Source: JAIQFL01 sp035295745 (lineage in GTDB: Bacteria; Acidobacteriota; Terriglobia; Bryobacterales; Bryobacteraceae). Taken from it: a stretch of 64,000 nt of DNA. This document shows, in pieces, positions 27,609-35,727 of this stretch (positions are counted from its first letter, which is position 1; every line of letters begins with the position of its first letter). A program made the position numbers and the translations under genes. Under the pieces are notes generated by a model that ran no database searches, had not been told where the DNA came from, and worked only from the letters and a program-made list of their open reading frames with translations. The DNA is taken from positions 62,001-126,000 of the forward strand of contig DATGIL010000032.1 in NCBI GenBank assembly GCA_035295745.1, in the 5' to 3' direction.

Positions 27609-28401
27609 TTTTGCCGTCTTCCATTGCCCATCGGACGCCTTCCAGCATCATTTGCTGAACGTCTTGACGGTCCCAGGTCTGGTCGTCGTGCCCCAATTGC
27701 GAGACGAAGACGCGCCCTCGGGCGTAAGTCGTGGTCCAGACAGCGGGGGAGCCGTTGGAGGATGCCAGAAGATGGGTTCCGGGCTTCAGGGTTAGCGGCA
27801 CAATCCAGTCGCGGAGGTGAAAGGGTTCGGGGAAGAAGCGGCTGACTCCGGGGCTGGTGACCTCATCGGGTTTCTCGATGGCGTCGAGCTTGCTCCCGCG
27901 GATGCCCAAGAGGTTGCGGAACTCCGGCCACGAATCGAACGCGCCTACGGTGGTGTGAATCGCGATTAGCCCTTTTCCGGATCGAACGAACGCGATCAGG
28001 TCTGATTTTTGTTGACGAGTCAGCGGCGGGTCGCCCTCCACAAACAACAGGACTGCGTCAAAGTCGTCGAGATTCTGGTAGTACGTCAACGTGCCCGTAG
28101 CAGCGGCGATCGCACCCTTGGTCACGAGCTGCGTGTCGGTGCGGATCATCGTGGCGAACAGATTGGCTCGCAATCCGAGGGCTTCGATCACGGAGAGTGC
28201 ATGCGAAATGGAATCGTGCTGCCGAACGCTGGTGGAGGCATCGCCAATCGCCAGCAGCGAATGAGGCGGATCTCCCGAACGCCGTCGCGTGGAGCTATCC
28301 GCGGGCTGCGCGAAAGCGCGGACGCCGCAGGCCGGGAAGATGGCGGCTAGTACGACAAGGGCCGCGGCGTGACGTCGGCGTCGGTAATGCCCATCGACCA
28401 C
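27583..28401 (-). CDS. ThuA-like domain protein (exported), copy 2
   Basis: About 272 residues: signal peptide (HAAALVVLAAIFPACGVRAF), then a ThuA fold with HDSISHALSVIEALG, RTDTQLVTKG, DDFDAVLLFVEGDPPLT, GKGLIAIHTTVGAFDSWPEF and YARGRVFVSQLGHDDQTWD. The likely start is GTG 28401, about 55 bases inside the 3' end of the upstream ThuA copy; an ATG at 28446 is the alternative. The overlap implies cotranslation. The C-terminal residues DGKRRGAKTPL are encoded by the family B repeat, so the original C-terminus may have been altered. Probably acts with its neighbour on the same sugar-derived compound. Confidence 0.8.
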   Translation of the reverse strand: MVDGHYRRRRHAAALVVLAAIFPACGVRAFAQPADSSTRRRSGDPPHSLLAIGDASTSVRQHDSISHALSVIEALGLRANLFATMIRTDTQLVTKGAIAAATGTLTYYQNLDDFDAVLLFVEGDPPLTRQQKSDLIAFVRSGKGLIAIHTTVGAFDSWPEFRNLLGIRGSKLDAIEKPDEVTSPGVSRFFPEPFHLRDWIVPLTLKPGTHLLASSNGSPAVWTTTYARGRVFVSQLGHDDQTWDRQDVQQMMLEGVRWAMEDGKRRGAKTPL

Positions 28402-29159
28402 TTCAGGGCCTCCAGATACATGGTTTGGATATCCGCCCGGTCCCACAGTTCGGGGCGGTGGCCGAAGCTGGAGTAAAAGACTCTACCCTTGCCGTACGAA
28501 TGAGCCCAGGCGACTGCGAAATCCTTGTCAGATCGATGGACGCGGGCGGTGCCGAGGTCCAACTTCACGGGGTCGAGCCTGGCGAGCACGCGCACCCGTT
28601 CGCGCGAAAAATCCTTCACCTGGTAAATCTCGTCGTTGATGGTGAAACTGGCGGGGAACGCCTTCATTGCTGGAAACGCAGGATCCTCCACTACAATTGG
28701 TGCATCGAAGAGTTCCCAGGGATGGTCGTCAAAGCGCCCGCCGATCAGGTCGCCATAGGCGGGCCAGCTATAGAAGGCGTTGTTGCCCGTATGAGCCGCC
28801 ACGAAGCCCTTGCCGTCATCGCGGACAAAGCCGAGCAAGTCGGCCTTGTGATCGTCCGTCATCGGGAGTTCGCCAATTGAGTAGAAGAAGATGGCATCGA
28901 AGTCGGCAAGATTGCGATGTGCGGACTTCTGCTTCGTCACAAGCTGCGTATCTGTGCGGATCCAAGTGTCGTAGATGCCTGTCTGGCGGCCGAGACGCTC
29001 GATGGTGGCCAGCGCATGCGAGATGGCAACGTGCTGGTACGTCCGGGTGCTGGTATCGCCCAAGGCTAGAACACGCCTCTTGCGCTCCTCGGAGCGAGCG
29101 GGCTTGTGCAGATTGGCTGCCAGCACGGGAGCAAGGCCAAGAAAGGTCCGCCGCTTCAT
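28347..29159 (-). CDS. ThuA-like domain protein (Tat-type leader), copy 3
   Basis: A 270-residue protein. The leader MKRRTFLGLAPVLAANL has a twin-arginine motif. The ThuA fold reads ALGDTSTRTYQHVAISHALA, RTDTQLVTKQKSAHRN, FDAIFFYSIGELPMTDDHKA, GKGFVAAHTGNNAFYSW, EIYQVKDFSRERVRVLARLD and YGKGRVFYSSFGHRPELWD. Its tail TDADVTPRPLS matches the copy at 14658. It is divergent from the Gfo/Idh/MocA gene, with 118 bases between starts. Function inferred: handling of an oxidised sugar in the periplasm. Confidence 0.85.
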   Translation of the reverse strand: MKRRTFLGLAPVLAANLHKPARSEERKRRVLALGDTSTRTYQHVAISHALATIERLGRQTGIYDTWIRTDTQLVTKQKSAHRNLADFDAIFFYSIGELPMTDDHKADLLGFVRDDGKGFVAAHTGNNAFYSWPAYGDLIGGRFDDHPWELFDAPIVVEDPAFPAMKAFPASFTINDEIYQVKDFSRERVRVLARLDPVKLDLGTARVHRSDKDFAVAWAHSYGKGRVFYSSFGHRPELWDRADIQTMYLEALKWSMGITDADVTPRPLSY

Positions 29160-29210
29160 TCCTTTCGAGTATAGATCCCGCCCAGTGGGTTCCGGCCGGC
29201 GGATGTGCGG

Positions 29211-29265
29211 TTTACCGTGACGATACGGTTACCTCGTTGTACCGCGGTGCTATCGCCACTATGAT
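29211..29265 (+). promoter_or_regulatory. Promoter with GGTTAC-type operator block (oxidoreductase)
   Basis: TTTACCGTGACGATACGGTT carries the inverted pair ACCGT/ACGGT six bases apart (29214-29229), followed by TTGTAC (29237-29242), 17 bases and TATGAT (29260-29265). The ATG of the oxidoreductase gene is 12 bases further on, so the leader is very short. Same layout as at 15.7 and 23.9 kb. Confidence 0.5.
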
Positions 29266-29277
29266 CGGTGGGGCCGA

Positions 29278-30405
29278 ATGAACCGTAGGACGTTCCTGAT
29301 ATGCGGTAGTGGCGCGCTGTGGGCTCAGGATCCTCCCAGCCGCCAGATTGTGGTGGGATTGATCGGTGCCGGTGCGCGCGGCATGCAGCTTCTGAAAATC
29401 CTGCTCAGTGAGTCCTCGGTGCGGATCGGCGCGGTTTGCGAGACCTATGAGCCTCGCATGTTCGGGGCGGTGGGGTTAGCCCGTTCGCAGGGGCATCGCA
29501 CCCGTTACTATCGCATCTACCGGGACCTCCTGTCAGACAGAAGCCTCGACGCTGTGGTGATCGCTACGCCCGACTTCTGGCATTGCCGTATGACGATCGA
29601 AGCTCTCGAACAGCAGAAGGCCGTCTACGTGGAACAGCCCCTCTGCCGCACCTGGCAAGAAGGGGTAGCGATGATGGCGACACAACGGCGGTCGCAGCGG
29701 GTCGTTCAGGTGGGATCGCAGCGGCGGAGCAGTGCGTTCTATGCGGAGCTTGCGGCGCGGCGGAATCGGCAGCCCGCGCCGGTTCAGCGAATCGAGGCGC
29801 GCGCGGCGTCATCCTACCTGCTGCCGGGGATCCTGAAGAGAGGTCCGACAAAATTGCCGGAGCCGCTCAACTTCGAGGATTGGCAGGCCGCGGCAGAAAC
29901 CCGGGTGGAATACAGTCCGGACCGCTTTCTGAACTGGCGATTTTACTCGTCCTATGGCGGCGGCTCGATCGCCGATCTGGGGGCGCCACTCCTGGATGGC
30001 GTCCATATGGTCGCCGGTGTCAGTTTCCCGGTTACCGTGATGGCTCATGGCGAGAATTCGAAGTACGCGGGGTTCGACACGGCGGAGCGGGCCAAAGTGG
30101 AAGTCGAATACCCAGGCGGGATCGTCGCCTCGATGTCGATCGATGGAGCATCGCCTAGGCCGGGCGACGCCGCATCCATCCGGGGCCATCGAGAGCGCAT
30201 CGAGGTAAATGCGACGGCAGCGGGAGACGCCACTCGAATGCATTTGGCCGAATTCCTGACGTGCGTGCGCAGTGGTGCGGCACCGAGCGCCCCTCCTGAC
30301 GTGGTCTTTCCGGCAACTCTGATCTGCCAGATGGCAAACCTCTCGATCGCGACGGGCCACAAGGTGCGTTGGATATCTGCCGAGTCGCGAGTCGAGGATC
30401 ACTGA
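29278..30405 (+). CDS. Gfo/Idh/MocA family oxidoreductase, Tat-type leader, EQP motif
   Basis: A 375-residue NAD(P)-binding oxidoreductase. The twin-arginine leader (MNRRTFLICGSGALWA) precedes the Rossmann motif VGLIGAGARGMQLL. The motif normally EKP reads VYVEQPLC here, so the usually conserved catalytic lysine is a glutamine (GAA CAG CCC). The C-terminal alpha/beta domain includes FLNWRFYSSYGGGSIADLGA and LDGVHMVAG. Members oxidise or isomerise sugars and inositols, often at C3. Export and the EQP change suggest a tightly bound cofactor or an altered reaction. The 3' end overlaps the converging PQQ gene by 7 bases. Confidence 0.87.
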   Translation: MNRRTFLICGSGALWAQDPPSRQIVVGLIGAGARGMQLLKILLSESSVRIGAVCETYEPRMFGAVGLARSQGHRTRYYRIYRDLLSDRSLDAVVIATPDFWHCRMTIEALEQQKAVYVEQPLCRTWQEGVAMMATQRRSQRVVQVGSQRRSSAFYAELAARRNRQPAPVQRIEARAASSYLLPGILKRGPTKLPEPLNFEDWQAAAETRVEYSPDRFLNWRFYSSYGGGSIADLGAPLLDGVHMVAGVSFPVTVMAHGENSKYAGFDTAERAKVEVEYPGGIVASMSIDGASPRPGDAASIRGHRERIEVNATAAGDATRMHLAEFLTCVRSGAAPSAPPDVVFPATLICQMANLSIATGHKVRWISAESRVEDH

Positions 30406-32078
30406 TTCAGCACAAACGCAAACAACTGATCGCCGCCGGTAGCCAGGACGTATTGCTTGCCATCCAGCAGATACGTCTCGGGAGCGTTGCCCGATGCCCC
30501 AATGCGCGCGTGCCAGATCGGCTTGCCGGTCTTGGCTTCATACGCCACCAGGTTCTGGCCATCGCCGCTGAAGAGCAGCCCGCTAGCTGTGGAAAGCAAT
30601 CCCGCGCTGCCGGAGATCTCGTGTCGCCACACCACTTCGCCGGTGCGGTAGTCGATGGCATCGATGTACGAGCCGTAGGAGACGCCACCGCCTCCCATGG
30701 TGCCGCCGAGGCCCATAGAGCCGCGCGGATCGGGATCGATCAAATAGGTGATGCGGAGCGAATTGTTCTCGGGCACGTAAAACAGGCCGGTGTCGGGAGA
30801 GAATGAGGGCGGCGGATAGTTCGTCACGTCGCCGTTGACCAGCGACCCGGGGATGGTCGCGTCCTTCGCCGGATTGCGCTTCGGGCGGCCTTTCTCGTCC
30901 AGGCCGGAAGCCCAGTTGTTGTACATTCCGAATTTCCCGGTCACCAGATGCTCGCCGGTCACGCGGTCGAGCACGAAGTAGTAGCCGTTGCGCTCAGCCG
31001 TCATCACGATCTTGCGCGTGCGGCCATTGAAGGGCATGTCGGCAATCACGGGTGTCTGTGTGGAATCCCAGTCGTGGGTGTCGTGCGGGGATGTCTGGTA
31101 ATACCAAGCCATTTTGCCGGTGTCGACGTTCACCGCGACCAGTGAGCAGGTGTACAGGTTATCGCCTTCGCCTCGGCCCGTAGTGTAGGCAGGCGTGGGA
31201 TTGCCCGTGCCAAACATGTAGAGGTGCGTCTCGGGGTCGTAGGCGCCCGGAATCCACGCCTGTCCGCCGCCGTGCCGAGCGGCATCCAGGCTCGCCCACG
31301 TTTTGACGGCGGGATCGTCGGCAGTCATCGGGACGGTGTAGAGGATCCACTGGCGCTCGCCGGTCTCGGGATCGAACGATTGCAGAAAGCCGGGCGCGTC
31401 CATGTCGTTGCCGGTGCCGGCGAGCACATGATTTCCCACCACGATGGGTGCTACGGAGGAGAAGTACTGCTGGTCGAAGCTCGAGATCTCCTTCTTCCAC
31501 TTCTCCTTGCCGGTCTTGGCGTCGAGGCAGATCAGGTAGTCGTCGTGCACTTCCAGGTACAGGTTGTTGCGCCACATCCCCATGCCGCGATTGCCGGTGT
31601 GGGTGCCTCCGCGAGTCTTCCAATAGTAATGCCAGAGGACGGTGCCATCGCGCGCATCAACGGCCCACGCGTTATCGGGAGCGGACATGTAGATGACGCC
31701 ATCGACCATCAGGATGCCGCCGCCAAGCCGTCCCCCGCCGCAAGTATTGAGGTCGCCATTGCCCAGCCCGCCCACGATGATCGGAGCCGGAGCCTCGCCT
31801 CCACCACGCCCGCCGAAGCCACCGCCTCCGCCGGTATTGCCGGCGCCGGTCGGACCGCAGCCGGAGCTGAGCCGCGTCACCCAGGAGAGGCTCAGGTTCT
31901 TCACCGTCGATGGGTCGATGGCCTTCAGGGAACTGAAGCGCTTTCCGGTGTAATCGCCCGAATAGGTCGCCCATTGGCTGGTGAGCGGCTTCAGAATCTC
32001 GGCGGGGTCCAGTCCGCCTTGTGCGAAGCCCAAAACCGGGGCGAGAAAAGAAGAGAGTACGAGAGTAAGCCGTTTCAT
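30399..32078 (-). CDS. PQQ-dependent alcohol/sugar dehydrogenase (exported quinoprotein)
   Basis: A 559-residue quinoprotein. A signal peptide (LTLVLSSFLAPVLGFAQ) is followed by SQWATYSGDYTGKRFSSLKA, the PQQ propeller opening. Blade motifs include WAVDARDGTVLWHYYWKTRG, CLDAKTGKEKWKKEI, SPHDTHDWDSTQTPVIAD, YYFVLDRVTGEHLVTGKFG and AYEAKTGKPIWHARIG. A Gly-rich insert (GNTGGGGGFGGRGGGEAP) lies near residue 80. It is shorter than the copy at 15847 and not its close paralogue. The dihaem cytochrome gene 21 bases upstream in the same direction is its probable redox partner. Confidence 0.88.
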   Translation of the reverse strand: MKRLTLVLSSFLAPVLGFAQGGLDPAEILKPLTSQWATYSGDYTGKRFSSLKAIDPSTVKNLSLSWVTRLSSGCGPTGAGNTGGGGGFGGRGGGEAPAPIIVGGLGNGDLNTCGGGRLGGGILMVDGVIYMSAPDNAWAVDARDGTVLWHYYWKTRGGTHTGNRGMGMWRNNLYLEVHDDYLICLDAKTGKEKWKKEISSFDQQYFSSVAPIVVGNHVLAGTGNDMDAPGFLQSFDPETGERQWILYTVPMTADDPAVKTWASLDAARHGGGQAWIPGAYDPETHLYMFGTGNPTPAYTTGRGEGDNLYTCSLVAVNVDTGKMAWYYQTSPHDTHDWDSTQTPVIADMPFNGRTRKIVMTAERNGYYFVLDRVTGEHLVTGKFGMYNNWASGLDEKGRPKRNPAKDATIPGSLVNGDVTNYPPPSFSPDTGLFYVPENNSLRITYLIDPDPRGSMGLGGTMGGGGVSYGSYIDAIDYRTGEVVWRHEISGSAGLLSTASGLLFSGDGQNLVAYEAKTGKPIWHARIGASGNAPETYLLDGKQYVLATGGDQLFAFVLNQ

Positions 32079-32099
32079 TGAGGGAGCACCTTGGGCGAT

Positions 32100-33002
32100 C
32101 TATTTCACTTTTGCCAGATAAGCTGTCACGTCGTGCATGTCGTTGTCGGTAAGCGAGGGCACCAGTTTCTTGTGTGCTTCGTTTGGATCATGCACGTCGA
32201 CTTTGGGATTGTCGCCATCGCGTGCGATCGATCGGCGGGTGCCGTCGGAAAGCAGCAGGGTGACGAGGAAATCGTCCTTGTGAATGAGCTGACCTTCCAG
32301 CTTCTGCCCACCCGCGAGCGTCACGGTCGCCGTGGTTGGCTTGCCTCCACCTCCGCCCCGGGCGCCACGCCCGCCTCCGCCCCCGCCTGATACCCAGGTG
32401 TTCTGCAGGGTTCGCGGGTCGGAGTACCGGGACGCAATGCCTTTCAGGTCACCCGTAACGGAGTGACAACTACTGCACTTGGACTGGAAGTAGCTTTCGC
32501 CAGCGGATGCGTTGCCGACCAGAACGTTCAGGCTGGATGGATCGACGGCATCCGGCGGGCGGGCCTGCGAACCAACCTTGGCGAGCACGGCGTGTACGTA
32601 CTCCGCGACCGCAATGATATCGGCATCCACCAGATTGAATCCCGGCATGCCTTTGTCCTGCCGGGCTCCGCGGATGATGGGCGCGAACTCCTCACCGTGC
32701 TGATCGCTCAACGCCACGAGTGAACGGAGCAGGCTCGGCCCGCCTTGATCGCCGCCGCGCAGATCGGCTCCGTGACAGGCCGCGCAGTTGACGCCGTAGA
32801 CGGCCTTCCCACGCGCGATCACTTCCGGCGATGCCAGCTCGCGCGTCTGCTGCGGGAAGTTCGGCCCGCGCCGTCCCCCACCCGCACCGGCGCCTCCGCC
32901 ACGCCCCCCGCGACCGGCCGGCGGGGCTTGTTCGGGTGGTTGCGCCCTCACCCCTCCCAGCGCAACCGCCCACACGAAACCTATGGCTAGAACCCTCTTC
33001 AT
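32100..33002 (-). CDS. Dihaem cytochrome c (exported)
   Basis: A 300-residue protein with a signal peptide (RVLAIGFVWAVALGGVRAQ) and a Gly/Arg-rich linker (RGGRGGGAGAGGGRRGP). There are two haem sites, CAACH (about residue 75) and CSSCH (about 180), each with nearby Met or Pro loops (LLRSLVALSDQHGEEFAPII; ASRYSDPRTLQNTWVSGG). The C-terminal part (TVTLAGGQKLEGQLIHKDDF, DLLKR-like end YLAKVK) looks like a beta domain often attached to such cytochromes. It is upstream of the PQQ dehydrogenase in one operon and probably carries its electrons. Confidence 0.87.
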   Translation of the reverse strand: MKRVLAIGFVWAVALGGVRAQPPEQAPPAGRGGRGGGAGAGGGRRGPNFPQQTRELASPEVIARGKAVYGVNCAACHGADLRGGDQGGPSLLRSLVALSDQHGEEFAPIIRGARQDKGMPGFNLVDADIIAVAEYVHAVLAKVGSQARPPDAVDPSSLNVLVGNASAGESYFQSKCSSCHSVTGDLKGIASRYSDPRTLQNTWVSGGGGGGRGARGGGGGKPTTATVTLAGGQKLEGQLIHKDDFLVTLLLSDGTRRSIARDGDNPKVDVHDPNEAHKKLVPSLTDNDMHDVTAYLAKVK

Positions 33003-33047
33003 CCCTCTTCCCCTTCCAATCCCCAGAACGGCAGCGTGCGTGTAATC

Positions 33048-34094
33048 CTATGCCAGTGCGTCTTTGCAGTACTGGACGCACTTCTTTACTTCGGACACTA
33101 CATCGGAACCCTCGGGCGTTTGGTATTCATACTCGATGCTCGCCGGGAACTTGTAGTTGTTCTTCTTCATGGTCTGCAAGACTTCCCGGAGCGGCGTTTC
33201 GCCCTGTCCCCAGGGCATGTTTGGTCCGCCGCCGCCAGGCCCTGGATCGTCGCCGGCGGCGTTCGGCCCTTTTCGGTCTTTCAGGTGAAGGCTGGCAATC
33301 CGGTCGTGATATTTCACTACTACCGGCACCGGCGATTGGCCGTTCACGCCGTAGTAATGGCCGACATCGAGATTCAGAGCGGTGTACGGCGATGCCGCGA
33401 GGGCCTTCTGGAATCCCGATTCTCCACCCTGCCCGTGCGTGTGGAAGGCGATTCGCAATTTGCGCTTCGCGGCGTACTCTCCCACGCGCTGCAACAACGC
33501 ATCGTCGGTGGGCAGTTCCATGGTGACGTGGTTGGCGCCGAGCGTTTCGGCCACGTTCCAGATGTAGTCATACTCCTGGTCCGACATGCTCATGGTAGGC
33601 GGCAGCTTGAAGGCGTAGATACTGACGCCGGCATCGTTGTACATTTTGCGGAACGCTTTGTACTTGTCCATCGATACCGAGAGGCGCCAGTCTTTCATCT
33701 CCGCGGCGGCCTTTTGCATGGCGGCCTGCTGTTCGGGTGTCATCTGGCGCCCGCCGCGTCCGCGACCCTGCCCGCCGCCTGGACCTCCTGGGCCGCCGGG
33801 CGCACCTGGGGCAGCGGGGCCACCCGGACCTCGGCCGGGGCCGCCGCGCCCGCCCTGTGCCGGAGCGCCGGCGTAGCTCTCGGCTACGTTGCTCATCAGC
33901 TCGATACTGCTGATGCCGCAATCGAGGATGTACTTGAGGACCTCGTCGGCACTGCTGGGCAGTTCGCGGAAGCTGTAGGTGATGGTGCCGATTTGCACCC
34001 CTCCGAATACGGAATTTGGTTTCGCGGCATTCAAGGTGGAAACAGCGCCGGCTGCCAGCGCGATTCTTCCGATGTCACGTCTCGTGTAGAGCAT
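33048..34094 (-). CDS. Sugar phosphate isomerase/epimerase-type TIM barrel, Tat-type leader
   Basis: A 348-residue AP-endonuclease-2-like TIM barrel. The leader LYTRRDIGRIALAAGA has twin arginines. Barrel segments are IGTITYSFRELPSSADEVL, CGISSIELMSN, LGANHVTMELPTDDALLQRV, LRIAFHTHGQGGESGF, ALNLDVGHYYGVNG and IASLHLKDRKG, which supply the His/Asp/Glu metal ligands. A Gly/Pro-rich insert of about 45 residues (near 75-120) interrupts the barrel between early strands. ATG 34094 has GGGGAG upstream and is preferred over upstream in-frame starts. Likely role: isomerising a keto-sugar in the periplasm together with the neighbouring oxidoreductases. Confidence 0.86.
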   Translation of the reverse strand: MLYTRRDIGRIALAAGAVSTLNAAKPNSVFGGVQIGTITYSFRELPSSADEVLKYILDCGISSIELMSNVAESYAGAPAQGGRGGPGRGPGGPAAPGAPGGPGGPGGGQGRGRGGRQMTPEQQAAMQKAAAEMKDWRLSVSMDKYKAFRKMYNDAGVSIYAFKLPPTMSMSDQEYDYIWNVAETLGANHVTMELPTDDALLQRVGEYAAKRKLRIAFHTHGQGGESGFQKALAASPYTALNLDVGHYYGVNGQSPVPVVVKYHDRIASLHLKDRKGPNAAGDDPGPGGGGPNMPWGQGETPLREVLQTMKKNNYKFPASIEYEYQTPEGSDVVSEVKKCVQYCKDALA

Positions 34095-34328
34095 ACGTCT
34101 CCCCTCGCTCAACTCTCGCCTTCGGTAAATAATCGAGCTTACGGACATTTGCCTAAGCCTGGGTAGGAGTGTGACGGTCAGTTGCAACTTGACCTTTGGT
34201 TAATCCCTGTATTTTCAGCCGAATGCAGGGAACGTCCCGGACGGTCCGGGACGAGGGTCCCGCTCACCGAAGGCGTGGTCTGTAACGGCTGCGTGATATA
34301 ATTCGCCCTAGTCCAAAGGGGTTTCCTC

Positions 34329-35600
34329 GTGGCAAGTCCAAGATTGACGGAGCCAGGACTCCAGCGGCTCGAACACCTTGCGGCCGGAGTCACAGCGCTC
34401 AGCGGTGAGGATCGTGATGCCATTCGCGAGCAGATGGAGCGTGTGCTCGCAAGCCCCGTGTTTCGCAATAGCCGCCGGAACTCCAGCCTCCTGAGGCATG
34501 TGGTCGAGCGATCGCTCGAAGGCCGGCCGGACGAGCTCAAAGAGCGCAACATCGGCGTCGATGTCTTTGGCCGGGCGCCCGATTACGATACCAACAGCGA
34601 TCATGTAGTGCGCAGCGTCGCGGGGGAAGTTCGCCGCCGGCTGGCTCAGTTTTACATGGAGCCCGGGCACGAAACGGAGCTGCGGATCGACCTCCAGGCG
34701 GGATCCTATGTGCCACAGTTCCGCTTCCCCAACGAGAAGGCCGCAGGAGCACCCAAGCGTGCTCCTGCAGAACCGCCGATCGTGGGTACACCCGAAATCT
34801 CGGTGGCCGGTTGGGTGGAACGAACCCCTCGGCGGCGGCTTTGGGTCCTCGCGACAGGTGCACTTCTGGCGGTCTCATTGGCCGCAGTTCTGGTAGTCCG
34901 ATATGCGGGACCACGAAGCGCCCTGGAGAAGTTCTGGAGTCCTTTCCTTTCGTCGTCCAGTCCGGCACTGGTTTGTTTCGGCGGCGGAGGGCAGGGCAAT
35001 CCGACCGCCGAGTCCAATCTGGCGCTGTCTGTTTCTGAATTCGAACGCCAGCCATTTCGCAGGATGCACACCGCGGATGCCGCGGCGCTGGCAGGTGTCG
35101 CCGGCCTGTTACAGGCGAGTGGGAAACCTTATCGCATCGTCAACCGGGCCAGTGCTACCTCGTATCGGGATCTGCAGTCGGGACCGTTCGTCCTGATTGG
35201 CGGCATGAACAACGAGTGGACGCTGCGCCTTACGAGCGGCCTTCGTTTCTCCTTCGAGCGGCTCGCGAACGGAGCTCGCGTCTCCGACAAACAGAACCCT
35301 GCCAACAACGCCTGGTCTGTGGACTTTACGACGCCACTCGCGCAGTTCAATCGGGACTATGCGATTGTGTCGCGGGTCCTGGATACGCAGACGGAGCAGA
35401 CGGTGGTGATCGTGGCAGGGATCGGAAGCTGGGGCACCCAGGCCGCGGCGGAATTCGTCACGCGTCCCGAGCACCTTCGCAAGCTGGAGTCGCTCGCACC
35501 CAGCCGCTGGGAGGACAAGAACTTGCAAGTCGTCCTCGCAACCGACGTCATCCGGGGCAGTTCGGGCCCCCCGATTGTGCTCGCGGCGTCCTTCTGGTAG
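34329..35600 (+). CDS. Membrane protein with acidobacterial regulator-like N-terminal domain
   Basis: A 423-residue protein from a GTG start. Residues about 25-135 are the domain shared with the genes at 12738 and 40883 (SLLRHVVERSLEGRPDELKE, IGVDVFGRAPDYDTNSDHV, EVRRRLAQFYMEPGHETEL, QAGSYVPQFRF). A single transmembrane helix follows (WVLATGALLAVSLAAVLVV, about 175-195), then a C-terminal domain of about 220 residues (PALVCFGGGGQGN, FVLIGGMNNEWTLRL, AIVSRVLDTQTEQTVVIVAG) that I do not recognise and that lacks TPRs. A CadC-like one-component signalling role is possible but unproven. The ADOP permease gene starts 127 bases downstream. Confidence 0.7.
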   Translation: MASPRLTEPGLQRLEHLAAGVTALSGEDRDAIREQMERVLASPVFRNSRRNSSLLRHVVERSLEGRPDELKERNIGVDVFGRAPDYDTNSDHVVRSVAGEVRRRLAQFYMEPGHETELRIDLQAGSYVPQFRFPNEKAAGAPKRAPAEPPIVGTPEISVAGWVERTPRRRLWVLATGALLAVSLAAVLVVRYAGPRSALEKFWSPFLSSSSPALVCFGGGGQGNPTAESNLALSVSEFERQPFRRMHTADAAALAGVAGLLQASGKPYRIVNRASATSYRDLQSGPFVLIGGMNNEWTLRLTSGLRFSFERLANGARVSDKQNPANNAWSVDFTTPLAQFNRDYAIVSRVLDTQTEQTVVIVAGIGSWGTQAAAEFVTRPEHLRKLESLAPSRWEDKNLQVVLATDVIRGSSGPPIVLAASFW

Positions 35601-35727
35601 ACGCACGTTCACTCACGTAGCAACTCGTCCCATAAGCGAACACCACCACGGCAAACGCCAGCGGAAAGCAGATTGATTAATCGACTTCTGGGGCTGGCAT
35701 GAGACTTGCCCTCCTCGTGGAATCGTT

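Noticed and set aside
31224..32081. 285-codon plus-strand frame
   Set aside because: Antisense of the PQQ dehydrogenase at 30399, without motifs.
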